The notes under the pieces: model-generated
The model's database searches: none
The model's input: the letters and a program-made list of their open reading frames with translations, nothing else
Told to the model about the DNA's origin: nothing
Shown: piece by piece, positions 1 through 11,350 of the stretch
How the letters are laid out: each line of letters starts with the position of its first letter
Position numbering within the stretch: the stretch's first letter is position 1
Assembly: GCA_000733355.1 (NCBI GenBank)
Contig: JNVV01000044.1
Coordinates: forward strand, 91,148 to 155,147
From: Falciphora oryzae
Lineage: Eukaryota; Ascomycota; Sordariomycetes; Magnaporthales; Magnaporthaceae
Reading direction: 5' to 3'
DNA length: 64,000 nucleotides
Made by a program: the position numbers and the translations under genes

Positions 1-951
1 GCTAAAGCACCTAACGTTAAGCGGTTAAAAGAAATGAAACGAATACGGAAGCATGCAAAACGTAATAATGTTATATTTTTAGCAATAAAGCTCGAAATCC
101 GTTAAATAGTAGCTTTCGTAACCGTTTAGCACTAACAAACGATGTATGCTTTTCGTACGCGATATAATGTGTTTGTTAAAATGCTGGATCCATTTTAAGC
201 CGAGCTCGTTCGTAATCCACCCGTTAAAATTTATTGCGATAACTTAATTGCGTGGAAGGTCGGTTTCCGAATACCAATTGGCCAAATGGTATTGCTTTTT
301 AACGATAATGAAAAAGGGGACCGCTTAACCGCAATAATTAACCCTTTGGATGATTGTAGCCCATTCCCGGTTGCTAAGTTGGACCAGCTTTGTTTTACCG
401 CGGCTTTCCGATGTTGTAATAACTATAACGGCCGCCATTATGCCTATAAGGAAGCCGGTTTCGTCGAAATTGTAAATGTCATTATCTAAAATGCTATATT
501 TGGCCACAGTAGTCCGCATAAGGTCGAACCACGCAAAAACGAGCTTGGAATTTTCGCATTTGGCCCTTTGGTAATCGTATTTTCGAATTTAGCGCGTGCC
601 GAGCTCCGGGCGGCGTTTAACGAACTTGTTAACCTAGCATTTGCTAACGGTGCCCGCGTCGCGTTCGGTAAGCAGTCGGTTGGCTATAGCTTTAACACTA
701 AAAGGCCGGGGAGGAAATGCTCGGGAATCCAGCTTAAATATGTACTTAACAAGCGCCTCCTGTTCGGATTCCGTTAATTTCCGTGTTTTGGGCATTGTGT
801 CGCGTCGAGCAGGTTGGCCGCGCTTCCAACGCGTTAAAGTCGATCTCGCGACCGAGTAGATCTTTGCAGCTTCCCGCACGCTTAGTTTTGGGTTGGATTG
901 CAAAGCTTGAAGGGTAAGAATTACCCGGCTTTCGTCGCTTTCTATTAACAT
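1..951 (-). pseudogene. pogo-1 transposase, N-terminal and central part, decayed
   Basis: Start ATG at 949-951. The N-terminus has the psq-type helix-turn-helix layout (SVREAAKIYSVARSTL, then KLTESEQEALVKYI), followed by a CENP-B-like second DNA-binding region (RPFSVKAIANRLL). The DDE domain begins near 325-480 with IYNFDETGF, which holds the first catalytic Asp. Frame changes and TAA/TAG codons separate these blocks, so no full protein can be made. In the family, this enzyme cuts and pastes the element at TA sites in the nucleus. The C-terminus lies beyond the window start. Confidence 0.8.
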
Positions 952-1049
952 TGTTGTTGGTGGAGGAATTGGTTGCGAAAGAAGAAGGGTCGCGTTGTCG
1001 CGTCGAATGGCCCACTCGCTGATGTGGCCTACTCACTAATGAACCACGT
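1..1049 (-). mobile_element. pogo-1: pogo/Fot1-like DNA transposon, 3' part outside the window
   Basis: The right end carries the family terminal inverted repeat, reading ACGTGGTTCA inward from 1049, and TA at 1050-1051 is the target duplication. The body matches the transposase of pogo-2, -3 and -4 in this window. The 5' end of the transposase lies to the right, so the element runs leftward past base 1. It abuts the Copia remnant that starts at 1052, which suggests pogo-1 inserted into the 3' part of that Copia element. Confidence 0.85.
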
Positions 1050-1075
1050 TAACTAAAAAGCACTAAGGAAAAAAC

Positions 1076-2361
1076 TTAAGCTGGGGTTTGTAAGCCTATT
1101 AGCTTTAAAAAAGCCTTGTGTTTTGGAGGGGTTAAAGGCTTAATCAACCCATTAGCGGGCATATTCTTGGTATCGATGTACTGTATCGTAATTGTTTTAG
1201 CGCTAACTTCCTCCCTGACGAAATGGAACTTTAGCAGGGTATGTTTAGTCCTTGCATGCATGGTAGGGTTGTGCGCATTTCCGATAGAACCAGTGTTATC
1301 GCCAAAAATAGCAATAGGTCCGTTAATAGGGCTTTGCAGCTCTGTAAACAGGTACCTTAACCACTTCGCCTTTCGAAAAGTTTCCGCTAAAGCATTAGTT
1401 TCAACCTTAACAGTGCTAAGGGCTATAGTGCCGGCCCTTTTGCACTTCCAACTAATGGGACCACCTGTTAGGCAAAATAAATAGCCATAAGTTGATTTTG
1501 AAGTGGATTTATCCCCCGCATAATCGCTATCGCTAAAACCAACTACTTTTAACAAGTTACTTGCAATTTGTGCATGTATTGGATTTGTTGTATTTTTCTT
1601 TAGGTGCCCGTAACAGATAGTTGTTTGACGGGTTGTACCTAAGTACTTAAATAGGTTTTTTGCAGCGTTAATATGCGTGTTGGTAGGCGCTATAAGGTAG
1701 CGTGAAATCCACTAAACAGTAAAACCGATATCCGGGCGGGTTAAAAGCATTAGGTACATAACGGTCCCTATAATCTTTTATAGCAATTTAACTTTAATAA
1801 AGGTTACAGGTGATCTGTTAGTATCGTTTAGCACACCCGGTTGTAAAGGGATACTTATATTTCGAAAATTTTGCAACCCGAAAGCTACTAGCATTTCATC
1901 GATGTACTGGCTTTGGTGGATTCAAAGAAGCCTTTTAGGCCTATCCCTTATAATTTAAACACCTAAAAAATAGGTGGCAGGCCCACGGTCTTCTAATACA
2001 TACACTTTGTTTAACGACTTTTTCAAGGACCGGATATATTTAATATTAGGCCCTATTAATAAGCAGTCGTCCATAAAGGTGATAATAAAATGCTTTGTTT
2101 TTGCATTAAAGTAAACCGCTGGATTAAAAACAAAAGGCGTAAAACCTTTTTTTTAAATAGGGTTTTTAGCTTGTTTTGCCATTTACGGGGTCCCTATTTC
2201 AAACCATATAGTGCCCTTTTCAACAGGATCACTTATTTTTCCGAAAATTTAAAGCCAAAATGCTTAGCAAGCTTTTTAATTTCAGGGGTTGCAGTAACTA
2301 ACTACTTTTTAAAGCCTTTTGAAATACTAAAGTATAGCTCCACGTTAAGGTTACTATTTAA
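1076..2361 (-). pseudogene. Copia-1 reverse transcriptase (C-terminal half) and RNase H
   Basis: The RNase H part at 1076-1555 reads SDSDYAGDKSTSKSTYGYLF and then ALSTVKVETNALAE, the classic Copia RNase H signature. Upstream (higher coordinates) are RALYGLK followed by a stop where Gln is expected, the polymerase motif FMDDCLL near 2060-2085, and a block (SQYIDEML, LMLLTRPDIGF) that follows the palm in Copia. The reading is interrupted by several TAA/TAG codons. The N-terminal half of the same reverse transcriptase lies beyond Gypsy-1 from 9346, so Gypsy-1 split this gene. Confidence 0.85.
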
Positions 2362-2366
2362 AAATG

Positions 2367-2651
2367 TGTCACACGGAAGAACCTGTGGACTCACCTAATC
2401 GGCCCCACAGAAGGTCCGGGAACCGGTATAGGTGCCCAACGGCCCTAAGGCCCAAAGGCCGAAGGCCGGAATGGCAGTGTGAATCATATACTTAATACTT
2501 CGCACGGATCACAGGGTGGTTTATATAAACCCTGCCATCTCCTATGTCCTCCATGAAAGATTCCTTCTTCCTCAAGCATCTCTTGAGCCCATAGAAAGAT
2601 TATCTGCAATATAGAGATCCTTTTCCAAGCCGTTTTTGACCCTTTGTTACA
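2367..2651 (+). repeat. Gypsy-1 5' LTR (subfamily A)
   Basis: 285 bp, TG...CA ends. TATA box TTATATAAA at about 2521-2529. The 12-mer TAGAAAGATTAT at 2592-2603 is the proposed RNA 5'-end segment for self-priming. The same length as the 3' LTR; the visible differences are transitions. Confidence 0.95.
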
Positions 2652-2652
2652 A

Positions 2653-2664
2653 ATAATCTTTTTC
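2653..2664 (+). promoter_or_regulatory. Gypsy-1 putative self-priming primer-binding site
   Basis: One base after the LTR, ATAATCTTT is complementary to AGAAAGATTAT-type sequence inside the LTR at 2592-2603. In this copy the last bases are mutated (TTC in place of CTA). Copies 2 and 4 keep the full 12-base site. No TGG start complementary to a tRNA 3' end is present, so a tRNA primer is unlikely. Confidence 0.65.
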
Positions 2665-5346
2665 ACGCTTTGCCCTTTGACGGAAGCCTCACTATCTTTC
2701 CTTTTAAGCTTTGGAGAGGCCTTGTTAGTCGGTACCCCCAAACCCCAACTGTTGCTTTCTTTAGCGAATAAAACCCTAGGGCTACACCATAAACATTTTG
2801 ATTGTTACCGGTGTTTTCGAACGGGTAAAAGCGAAAAGAATATATAAAAGGGTCGTTTCACCTTTTTAGTCGCCTTAGCGAAATTACGGGATTCCAAAAG
2901 AGGCCGGAAGATCTCCCTTATACGTTTAGGACTTTACGCTGCCTAGGAATACAGGGAACCGGACCCCCTCATTTCGTTTGTAACGATATCTCCTTCCCTA
3001 CCAAGCGATTTTGGCATGCCGGCCCGGGAATTAACGGAATCCCCGTTTTTGCCCAGCAATTCCGGTATGCCTGCCGATACGATGCCGGCCCAATCTGGAA
3101 AAGCGGCCGGAAAAGCCCTCGAAGGCCCCTCCCGGTTTATACCGGAAAAACGCCAAAATACCCCTATGTTTGACGATCAGGGGGCACTTATCCTGTATTC
3201 GGCACCCCCCTTCAGCATGGCCCTCGAACAACAAGCCCTTATATCCATAGGACGCCTTTAGGACCCCCCGGGCTGGATGACCGAAATCCAACGGGAATTC
3301 ATCAGTACGCACGAAGCAATTTCGGCCCTATCCCGAAATGTGAGCCAGGAAATCCTCGCCGATCGGGAACAAATCCGCGAAATAAGGACCCATTACGACC
3401 ATATCACCCACGCGTACAATACCGTCGTCTTTTTATATAAGGAAGGTTTGATCGCTTCCGCCGACCAACAAAAGGCATTCCGGCAACGGATTATCGGAAA
3501 AAGCCAAGCATTCGCACAACAAGTTTGGGCTACGGTTGCCACTTTGGCCAAAAAGCAACAAACCCGTTCGGAGGCCCTAGTTCAGCTTTGGGATGTTACT
3601 CGGGCCTAACAAAACCATTTGCAAAACCTACAAGCACGGCTTTCCACCTTCAAAGAGGGAGTTACTAACTGGGCCGTCGATAAGGATGCCCAGATCCAGG
3701 ATCTCCTAACCAAGGAGCATATTTCGCCCGAGGCCCTTACCGAAGCCGAGCGACGCATATTGGCCCAAATTTACCAGCTTGTTAAAGACGCCGTACGGGA
3801 AAGCCGGCGGCTTACAGCACAAGGAAAGCGGCCTAAATCAGCTATTGTACTTTCGGCCCTGCAACGATCGTTTCAACAACCCGGATCAAACCGAAGCTTT
3901 CCCTAGGACGTACCCGTCCCTACTAGGGAAGATAGGGCCGAAGTTGATACCGATATATTTCCGCCTTCCGCTTTTAAATAAATAAGCTCGATAGCGCGGG
4001 AACGGATCGTTGGATCGAACGCCGGCTTGCTAGCCGTACAAATGGAAAGGACCTTAAGGGATTTACAAACCCGAATAAACCAGGCCCGCATAGGCATTAC
4101 GCCGGGACGGACATAAGGATAACCCGCCGGTAATCCGGACTTTTCGGACTTTTCGGAATCGGATGGTAGCGATAATAGCTTGCTACCGCGACCTTTTAAC
4201 CGAAGGCCACGGCTGTTTTGATTACTTTTTCCGTTAGACGATAGGGCCTTGCAACCCCTTAGGGGAACTCCCTAGGGCACGGTTTTTATGGTTAACCCCG
4301 TGCAATTTAAAGCCCCTAGCGCTTTCGAAAAGGATCGCACCAAATTTAAAGACTGGTGGTTCGTGGTATAGGCTTATATGAACGCTTGCCCCCAAAGCTT
4401 TACGGGTGACCCGTACCGCATCATTTGGGTCGGGTCCCTCCTAAAAGGAGCCGCCTTCCAATAGCACGTGGCCAGGGCACGTTTACTGGAATTTATAAAC
4501 GTTCGAAATTCTTGGAAAGGATACGCTTTGTCGCTGGAGGAGCATTATAAGGACCTTAACGAGGAACGAACCGATGCCAAAAAGCTCCGGTCTTTAAAGT
4601 ACAACGGCGATATCGTCGGCTATTTAACGGAGCTAGGGCAATACAATATTACCACCCGATAAACCGGTACGACCTTCCGGGATTTCGTCCGATCCTCGCT
4701 ACCCGAAGGTATCGCCGATTTGGTATATGCTAATAAAGGTTAAATCCTTACGGACGACGCCGAATTCCTCGAAGCCTTCCAAAAGGCAGGGATTACTTAC
4801 GAGCAAAAGCTTGCGGATAAAGCCTCTATTAAGGCTTTAATGTAAGGAACGGGTTAAAAGGAAAAGGGAAAAAACGAGCCCGTTTCGAATTAGGAGCGCT
4901 CAAACGCGGGCCGTCGCCGCGGCAAGGGCTCCAAAGACAGGAACCCAAATCCATCCTTAAGCTCCCGTTCCGGAAAGAAGGCCAACGATAAAAAGGCCGC
5001 CGATAAAAAGAACAACATTTGGACTACCACCAAATTGGCACTCGAAGGAATCGAACAACGCGATATCGACGCACGAAAGTTGGCCAAAGCCGATTGCTGG
5101 CGCTGCGGAAGAGAAGGGCACCATACGTTAGAATGCTACGCTAAAAAGGACATTAACGGCAAGGAACTCCCTTTTACACCAGCAAAAACGGCCGGTGCCA
5201 AATCCATCTTTAAACGCTTTGTAACGGACGAACAGAAGGAATAGCTACAAGCTAAAAAGGCTAAAATCGCTGGCCTCACCTTAGAAGCCCCGAACGAGCT
5301 ACGAATTTTTGAACTATCAAATTCGAAATCGGACGATAACTGTTAA
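2654..5346 (+). pseudogene. Gypsy-1 gag, decayed
   Basis: One frame runs from just after the LTR to TAA at 5344-5346, with TAA/TAG stops at expected Gln and Trp codons. It would form the virus-like particle and bind element RNA. The first in-frame ATG is at 3016, but coding-like sequence with a Cys/His-rich block (HHKHFDCYRCFRTGKSEKN, about 2785-2840) lies upstream, so the true start is uncertain. The middle is helical and charged (3277-3906). Near the end is a CCHC zinc knuckle, CWRCGREGHHTLEC at 5095-5136, after a lysine-rich stretch. The final TAA is followed in frame by pol. Confidence 0.85.
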
Positions 5347-8300
5347 CAACCATCGACTATCGCCGCCAACCAGTCCCGAAGGCCTTTAACGGATAAGGAA
5401 TTCGCAAAACCGATCCTCCGCATGTATATACGGGCGAAGGGATCGAAGGAGATACCTGTCCGGGTCCTTTTAAATGGAAGCAGCGATACGAAAGTCATGT
5501 TAAACAAAATAGCGAAGCAACTCCCGGGTCACCTGGTTAACAGAGCTATCCCTCGCGTGATGACCTCCTTTTTAGGGAAAATCGAACCAGAGGCCGGAAA
5601 GCAACTAGTCGTTGACGTTACCCTCCGGCACAAAACGCACTATTCTACGGAAACGTTCGAAGTTAATCCTACGGATCCAGATTGCGATATTATCCTGCCC
5701 TTCGCATGGCAAAGGCAACACTTACCGCTAGGGTTACTGGATCGCGACCTTCGGGATATCCGGATGGATTCGGACAAATGCCGGAAATGCAACAAGCCCC
5801 GGGCCCGAAAGCTACCGGATTTACGGCCGCCTAAAGGCTTACGCCTTCGGGAGAACATAAAAACAGTCGAGCCCGCAACTATTGCCGCTATTAAATACGG
5901 GCACGGTATTCCTTCCCTTAAGGAAGTAACTAAAGCGGATTCGGACGGCCTCGAATCGGTGCCACAGGAATTTAGGGAATTTCTCCCTATTATAACGGAA
6001 GCGGCTGCCACCCGTTTTTCCGATCATTAGCTTTGGGACTACGAAATTCACTTTAAAAAAGGAGCTTAATTAACCTATGGCCCCTTGTACCTAATGAGCT
6101 AAAGGGAATTGGATGTCCTAAAGCCGTGGCTGGAAAAGCAGGTACAAATCGGTCGGGCCAGGCTATGCAAAACTGCCAACAGTTCGCCCCTTATGTTCGC
6201 AAAAAAAAAGACCTCCTCGATCCCTTAAGGGTGGTGGTCGACTATAGGGACGTTAACGCTAAAACGATCCCGATTCGGTGCCTTATCCCGTTTATTACGG
6301 AGCTCCAAGATCGACTTCGGAATGCCAAATGGAAAACGAAAATCGACTTTAAAACCGGGTTTAACCTAATTCGGATAAAAAAGGGGTACGAATGGCTTAC
6401 GGCCTTCCGCTACAAATACGGCGTTTTCGAGTTCACGGTTATACCTATAGGCTTTATTAACGCCCCCGCCACCTTCCAAAGCATAATGAACCATATTTTT
6501 ATAAACTTTATCGATACCGGGCTCCTCGTATATTTGGATGACCTTTTAATATACGCAAAAACTAAGGAATAACACGATAATTTGGTAAAGGAAATGCTTC
6601 GCCGCTTTATTAAATACAACCTGGCCGTGGCCCTTCGCAAATGCGTTTGGGGGGTACACGAAGTCGAGTTCTTTGGTTACATAATAGGACCCAATAGCAT
6701 CGCAATGTCCAAGGATAAAGTGGACGCCATCGTGCAATAGAAAGCCCCCAAATGCCTTAAGGACTCCCAATCCTTTATTGGCTTCGCCAACTTTTACAGG
6801 AGGTTTATCAAAGGGTTTTCCAAAATCGTTAGGCCTATAACGATAGCTAACGCCTTGCTTAAAAGCTAATGGCGATAAACCCCCGAAATGGACCAGGCTT
6901 TCGAAGCCCTTAAAGTCGCTTTCGTTTCGCCTCCGATATTCCGGCATTTTGATCCGTTTTTCCTAGCGCAAATCGAAATAAACGCTTCGGACTTTGCCTT
7001 TGGAGGGGTGTTATCCCAAAGGGACCCCGAAACCAATAAACTATACCCCGTTGCTTTCCATTTACGCAAAATGTCGCCCGCCGAAATTAACTATGAAATT
7101 TACGATAAAGAACTTTTGGCGGTCGTCGACTGTTTCGCTAGGTGGAGGCATTACCTTAAAGGGGCAAAACACCGGATAGAGGTTTATATAGATTACCGGA
7201 ACTTCGAATATTTCCTGACGGCCAAAGTCCTTAATCGAAAGCAAACCCGGTGGGCACAATAGCTAGCTGGTTATTGGTTTATAATTAACTACCGGCTAGG
7301 AAAATAAAACGATAAGGCCGACGTGTTTTCGAAACTTTTTTAACACAGGTTTAAAAAAGGGGGGAGTAAGGATTAGCCGATTATAACGATTTTATAAAAA
7401 AAACATTTCCTAGTAAAAATTTCGGCCCTGGAAGGATAAAAAAATAACCCTATGGAAAAAGCGTTGCCGCAAAAAGCACCTTCTTTCCTTTTATCCCCAG
7501 GCCGGCTTTGCAATATTCCAGTTCTAAAGTGGGCTACGGAATTTACTGATAAAGTTAAGTAAGCTGGTATATCGGATTCCGAATACTAGGGCCGCCTTTA
7601 AAAGCCCGAAAAGGGTAAAGAAGTTGAGGATAGCCTCTTTTATTATAAGGAAAAATTGTAGGTGCTAACGGAGGCCCTGCAAAAAGAAGTTTTTAAGTCC
7701 GAATATGACACAAAAGTCGCTGGATATATGGGTATGGATAAAACCCTCGAGTTAATTATTCGGCACTTTTGGTAGCCCAATATCGAGGTAAAAGTCCGGG
7801 AATACGTAAGGGGATGCCTGGAGTGCTAACGTAATAAGGCCCTAAAGCATGCCCCCTTTGGACCCCTACAACCTATGGAGCTGCATTACCAGCCCTGGAA
7901 AACGGTGGCTATAAACTTCATCACGGACCTCCCTTTAAGCGATGGGTGCGATTCAATCTGGGTAATGGTAAACCCCTTTACCAAAATGGCGCATTTCGTC
8001 CCCTTTAAAGTCGAGGGTAAGAAGTCGGATGACCTTATCCGCATTTTCGCCAAAGAATACTAGCGATTGCACGGTGTGCCTCTAAATATTATCTTTAATA
8101 GAGATTCCAGATTTACAAGCCACTTGTGGAAAGATTTCCTCCGTTTGGTAAGCATCAAGCCAAGAATGAGCACTGCCTTCCATCCCCAAACGGATGGACA
8201 AACCGAAAGGCTTAACCAAAGCCTGGAAGCCTATTTTAAGTTTTTCGTAAATTACGAAATGACCAATTGGGTCGAGCTATTACCTACGGCGGAATTTGCC

Positions 8301-9092
8301 TATAATAATATATCTTCGGCAAGTACCTCTATTACTCCCTTTTTCGCCAACTACGGGTACCACCCAGTTTCTAATAATCCCCCTCTCCCAGGACGAGTAC
8401 GCAATCCAGTAAGCCAATTTTACCGGCATTAGATGACCTAGGTGCACGAAAAAGCTAAACAATACCTTGAGAAAGCCCGGGAACGAATGAAGCATTGGGC
8501 CGACAAAAGGAGAAGCCCTTCGCCGGTCCTTACCGAAGGACAGTTCGTTATGTTAAACGCCCGGCATATAAAGACCCGTCGCCCCGCTAAGAAACTCGAT
8601 GCTAAAATGCTCGGGCCCTTCCGGATCCTTAAGGTTATTTCTCCCACGGCGGTACGACTGGCCCTGCCTAAAACCTGGAAAATCCATAATGCTTTCCACG
8701 TGTCCCTTATCGAACCCTACCGCTTTGGCATTCAGGCAAGACCTGACCCTGACCAGGTACTGCGGGAGGCCCCCTCGGTTATAGGAGATTTCGTTGTGGA
8801 CAAGGTTATGGACTCCATGGATACAGGCGGGAAGGTTCGTTACCTTGTCCGATGGGAAGATTACCTACGCAAAAAGGGCTGGACGTGGGAACCCTGGGAG
8901 CATTTCGATACCGACGGGTCTAAGCAACACGTTGTTGCCTTTCATCGGCTCAACCCCGATAAGCCTAGGGACCCCCGCGTGCCACAAGATATAGGCACGG
9001 CCGCATTCCTTAAGCGGGCTTTAAACGGTCTCGAGACGCGCCCTAGGAAGAGGAGGATAGTGTCACACGGAAGAACCTGTGGACTCACCTAA
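5347..9092 (+). pseudogene. Gypsy-1 pol with C-terminal chromodomain, decayed
   Basis: Pol follows gag in frame after TAA. Domains: aspartic protease near 5450-5520 (LLNGSSDTKV; LLDGGSDTKV in other copies), reverse transcriptase 6126-6572 (VVVDYRDVNAKTIP, YLDDLLIYA), RNase H 6888-7262 ([25 protein letters not shown]), integrase with a zinc-binding HHCC block near 7720-7850 and a DDE core 7875-8432 (FITDLPLSD, NRDSRFTS, TAFHPQTDGQTERLN), GPF module near 8610, and chromodomain at about 8785-8960 (VRYLVRWEDYL, WTWEPWEHF). A one-base loss in the A-run at 6201-6209 shifts the frame. The stop lies in the 3' LTR. Confidence 0.92.
9045..9060 (+). promoter_or_regulatory. Gypsy-1 polypurine tract
   Basis: AGGAAGAGGAGGATAG lies directly before the 3' LTR, where plus-strand DNA synthesis is primed. 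It is also coding: it reads RKRRI near the end of pol, so the tract is inside the open frame. Confidence 0.8.
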
Positions 9093-9345
9093 TCGGCCCC
9101 ATAAAAGGTCCGGGAACCAGTATAGGTGCCCAACGGCCCTGAGGCCCAAAGGCCGAAGGCCGGAATGGCAGTGTGAATCATATACTTAATACTTCGCACG
9201 GATCACAAGGTGGTTTATATAAACCCTGCCATCTCCTATGTCCTCCATAAAAGATTCCTTCTTCCTCAAGCATCTCTTAAGCCCATAGAAAGATTATCTG
9301 CAATATAAAGATCCTTCTCCAAGCCGTCTTTAACCCCTTGTTACA
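9061..9345 (+). repeat. Gypsy-1 3' LTR (subfamily A)
   Basis: 285 bp, same ends and length as the 5' LTR. The first 32 bases encode the last residues and stop (9090-9092) of pol. Followed by the target duplication aaatg. Confidence 0.95.
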
Positions 9346-9350
9346 AAATG

Positions 9351-11350
9351 CCCCAATAAAATCGATTTGTTCGATTTCCCAATCTTTTGCTACAGCAAAG
9401 GCCAGCAAAATACGCCAGGTAGGCGGTATACTAGTAAAGGCAAAGGTTTTGATAAAATCCAAGCCTTTTATTTGCAAAAAACCCCTAGCAACCAGCCTAG
9501 CTTTATACTTTAGGGGGCGATTTTCTTTATTTTTTTTAAGCTTAAAAACCGGTCGACAGGTTATTAATCTCCGCCCTTTAAGTAGTTTAGCTTTTGGCAG
9601 GAAGTTAAAAGTTCCAGCACGTAAAAGTTGCTCGAATTCTAACCCTAAAGCAGTTAACCAATATTTATTATAAGGGCTTTTTAAAGCCTTTTTATAGGAA
9701 TTGGGTTCGCCGTTTTTAGCAGGCTTTTTTTTAACAGCCTATTTTGCCTTATAGCAGATATAGTGAACGAAATCGTCGACTTCCATTAGGTCTGGTTTAA
9801 GTAATACCTTCCTCAAAGCATCAGCGAAAATATCGCTAACACGCACTTCCTCATCCACTATAGGTACCAGTATTTTACATGTCGGGGGCACTGAAACTGT
9901 AGGCTTTTTAGGGGGCCGTATAGTAGTTTGAACAGGCTTAGGGGGCTTGTATTACAGGGTAGGTAGCGGAGCTTTTAAAGTCCCCGCAAGCAGTTGATTT
10001 GGTAGAGAATCGATTTCCACTTCGCTTTTAAATTCGCTAACGGGGGTGAAAACATTAGTTGGAATAGTGCCTTTTTCAGCAGGGTTTTCGACAGTAACCC
10101 CCTTTGAATTATTATCCCCCTCTGGAACGAGATTTTCTACTGTTACCCCCTTTAATAGCTTGATTGTAGAGGTTTTATATACCGCCCTTCGTGCAGGCGC
10201 ATATACAAGGACAGTTGTTTTGCTCAGGGCTCCGAGGAGCCTGACGGGTTCCGTTCTGGTTGCTAGTTTTTTCGATTTTGCCCTGTGTTCCAGGGGTATC
10301 AATGCCTCCGCATGGGTACCAATCACCCTATAATGGCCTAAATTAGGCCTGTGAGAAGATCTGGGTTCTATTTCGTCATAAAACTTTTGGTAGGGGCTAA
10401 GCTCCCTATTAGTGACTGCAGTAGCGTTCACTAGTTCAACCACGGCGGGTAGGATATAACACCATAAATAAAACGGCAGGCTTGCCGCATTAATTGTGGC
10501 CCTAAGCCTGTCTAAAATCACCTTTACAAAGCGTTCTAACAGGCCATTTTGCCCGTGGTTATAGGAGTTTGACGTTTCAAACGCAGTGCCTTTTTTACTA
10601 AGCTAATCTTTTAGCGCCAAATTAACCTCCCTACTACCATTAAAGAATAACCTTGAGGGATAGCGCCCGTAATTTGCTTTTAAGCCCTTAAAAAAGGACT
10701 TTATAGCAGTATACACTACTGGGCCGTGCTTACTGGATAGCTGGAAGGCCCACCTATATCTTAATTTTCGATTAATAAGCACAAGGATTACTGGCTTTTT
10801 GTTGTGTGGCGTTGGGGATAAAGCAACAGTATCCCCTTCGATAGAATTTAAAACGTTATCCGGTAAAATCAACGGGCCTTTTCTAGTTCTCCACACCGCT
10901 ACAGTTTTGGCACAAATTGCGCATTACAGCCCTTAAACCTTATTAAAGTTAGGGAAACCTGCAGTTATTTTAGCAGTCTTTTTCAGCAACGCCAACCCCA
11001 AATGCCCTAATCGGCGGTGCCAAAACAGCGCTTTTAGGGCCAGATCTTCATCACACCCTTTTACAACGTCCCCCTCTGCACTTACCCATCCGTCAGCTGA
11101 CTTTTGGAGGCCTTTAGGGGTAATATTGATATGAGGGGCCGCCTGTACCTTACTTATTAGGGGAAACTCGGGCAACGGATCTTTTGCATAAGAAATCCCC
11201 CTTTTTAGTAAAATAACGTCCTTTAAAATAGGCTTTTCAATGGACTTGTTTAGTAGCTTGCCGAGCTTACGAAGTTTAATTACACGGGAGTTTTCAAGGC
11301 TTTTTGCACTAAATTTAAGCTTGGTTTTAGTAGCCCCCTTTTCCAATTTT
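9351..11350 (-). pseudogene. Copia-1 integrase and N-terminal half of reverse transcriptase
   Basis: Reading leftward: GAG-pre-integrase (ALFWHRRLGHLGLALL, near 10933-11050), integrase core pieces at 10603-10896, integrase C-terminal region 9952-10521 (ILDRLRATINAASLPFYLW, then NLGHYRVIGTHAEALIP), and reverse transcriptase start (YKARLVARGF near 9480-9515, then WEIEQIDFIGAF up to 9351). Gypsy-1 interrupts the reverse transcriptase just after this point. The linker between integrase and reverse transcriptase holds two copies of GVTVEN. Stops and frame changes make this non-functional. Confidence 0.85.

Larger units (their letters stand above)
2367..9345 (+). mobile_element. Gypsy-1: chromovirus-type Ty3/gypsy element inserted in Copia-1
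   Basis: Two 285-bp LTRs (TGTCACACGG to TTGTTACA) flank gag and pol in the order protease, reverse transcriptase, RNase H, integrase, chromodomain. The 5-bp target duplication aaatg is at 2362-2366 and 9346-9350. Both flanks are parts of one Copia reverse transcriptase, confirming the insertion. Among the five copies here it keeps the longest open stretches in integrase and chromodomain, but gag and the start of pol contain many RIP-type stops. Confidence 0.95.

Noticed and set aside
6196..6212. Programmed -1 frameshift site at the A-run in pol
   Set aside because: The run lies inside reverse transcriptase coding sequence, differs in length among copies and is explained by RIP plus slippage.
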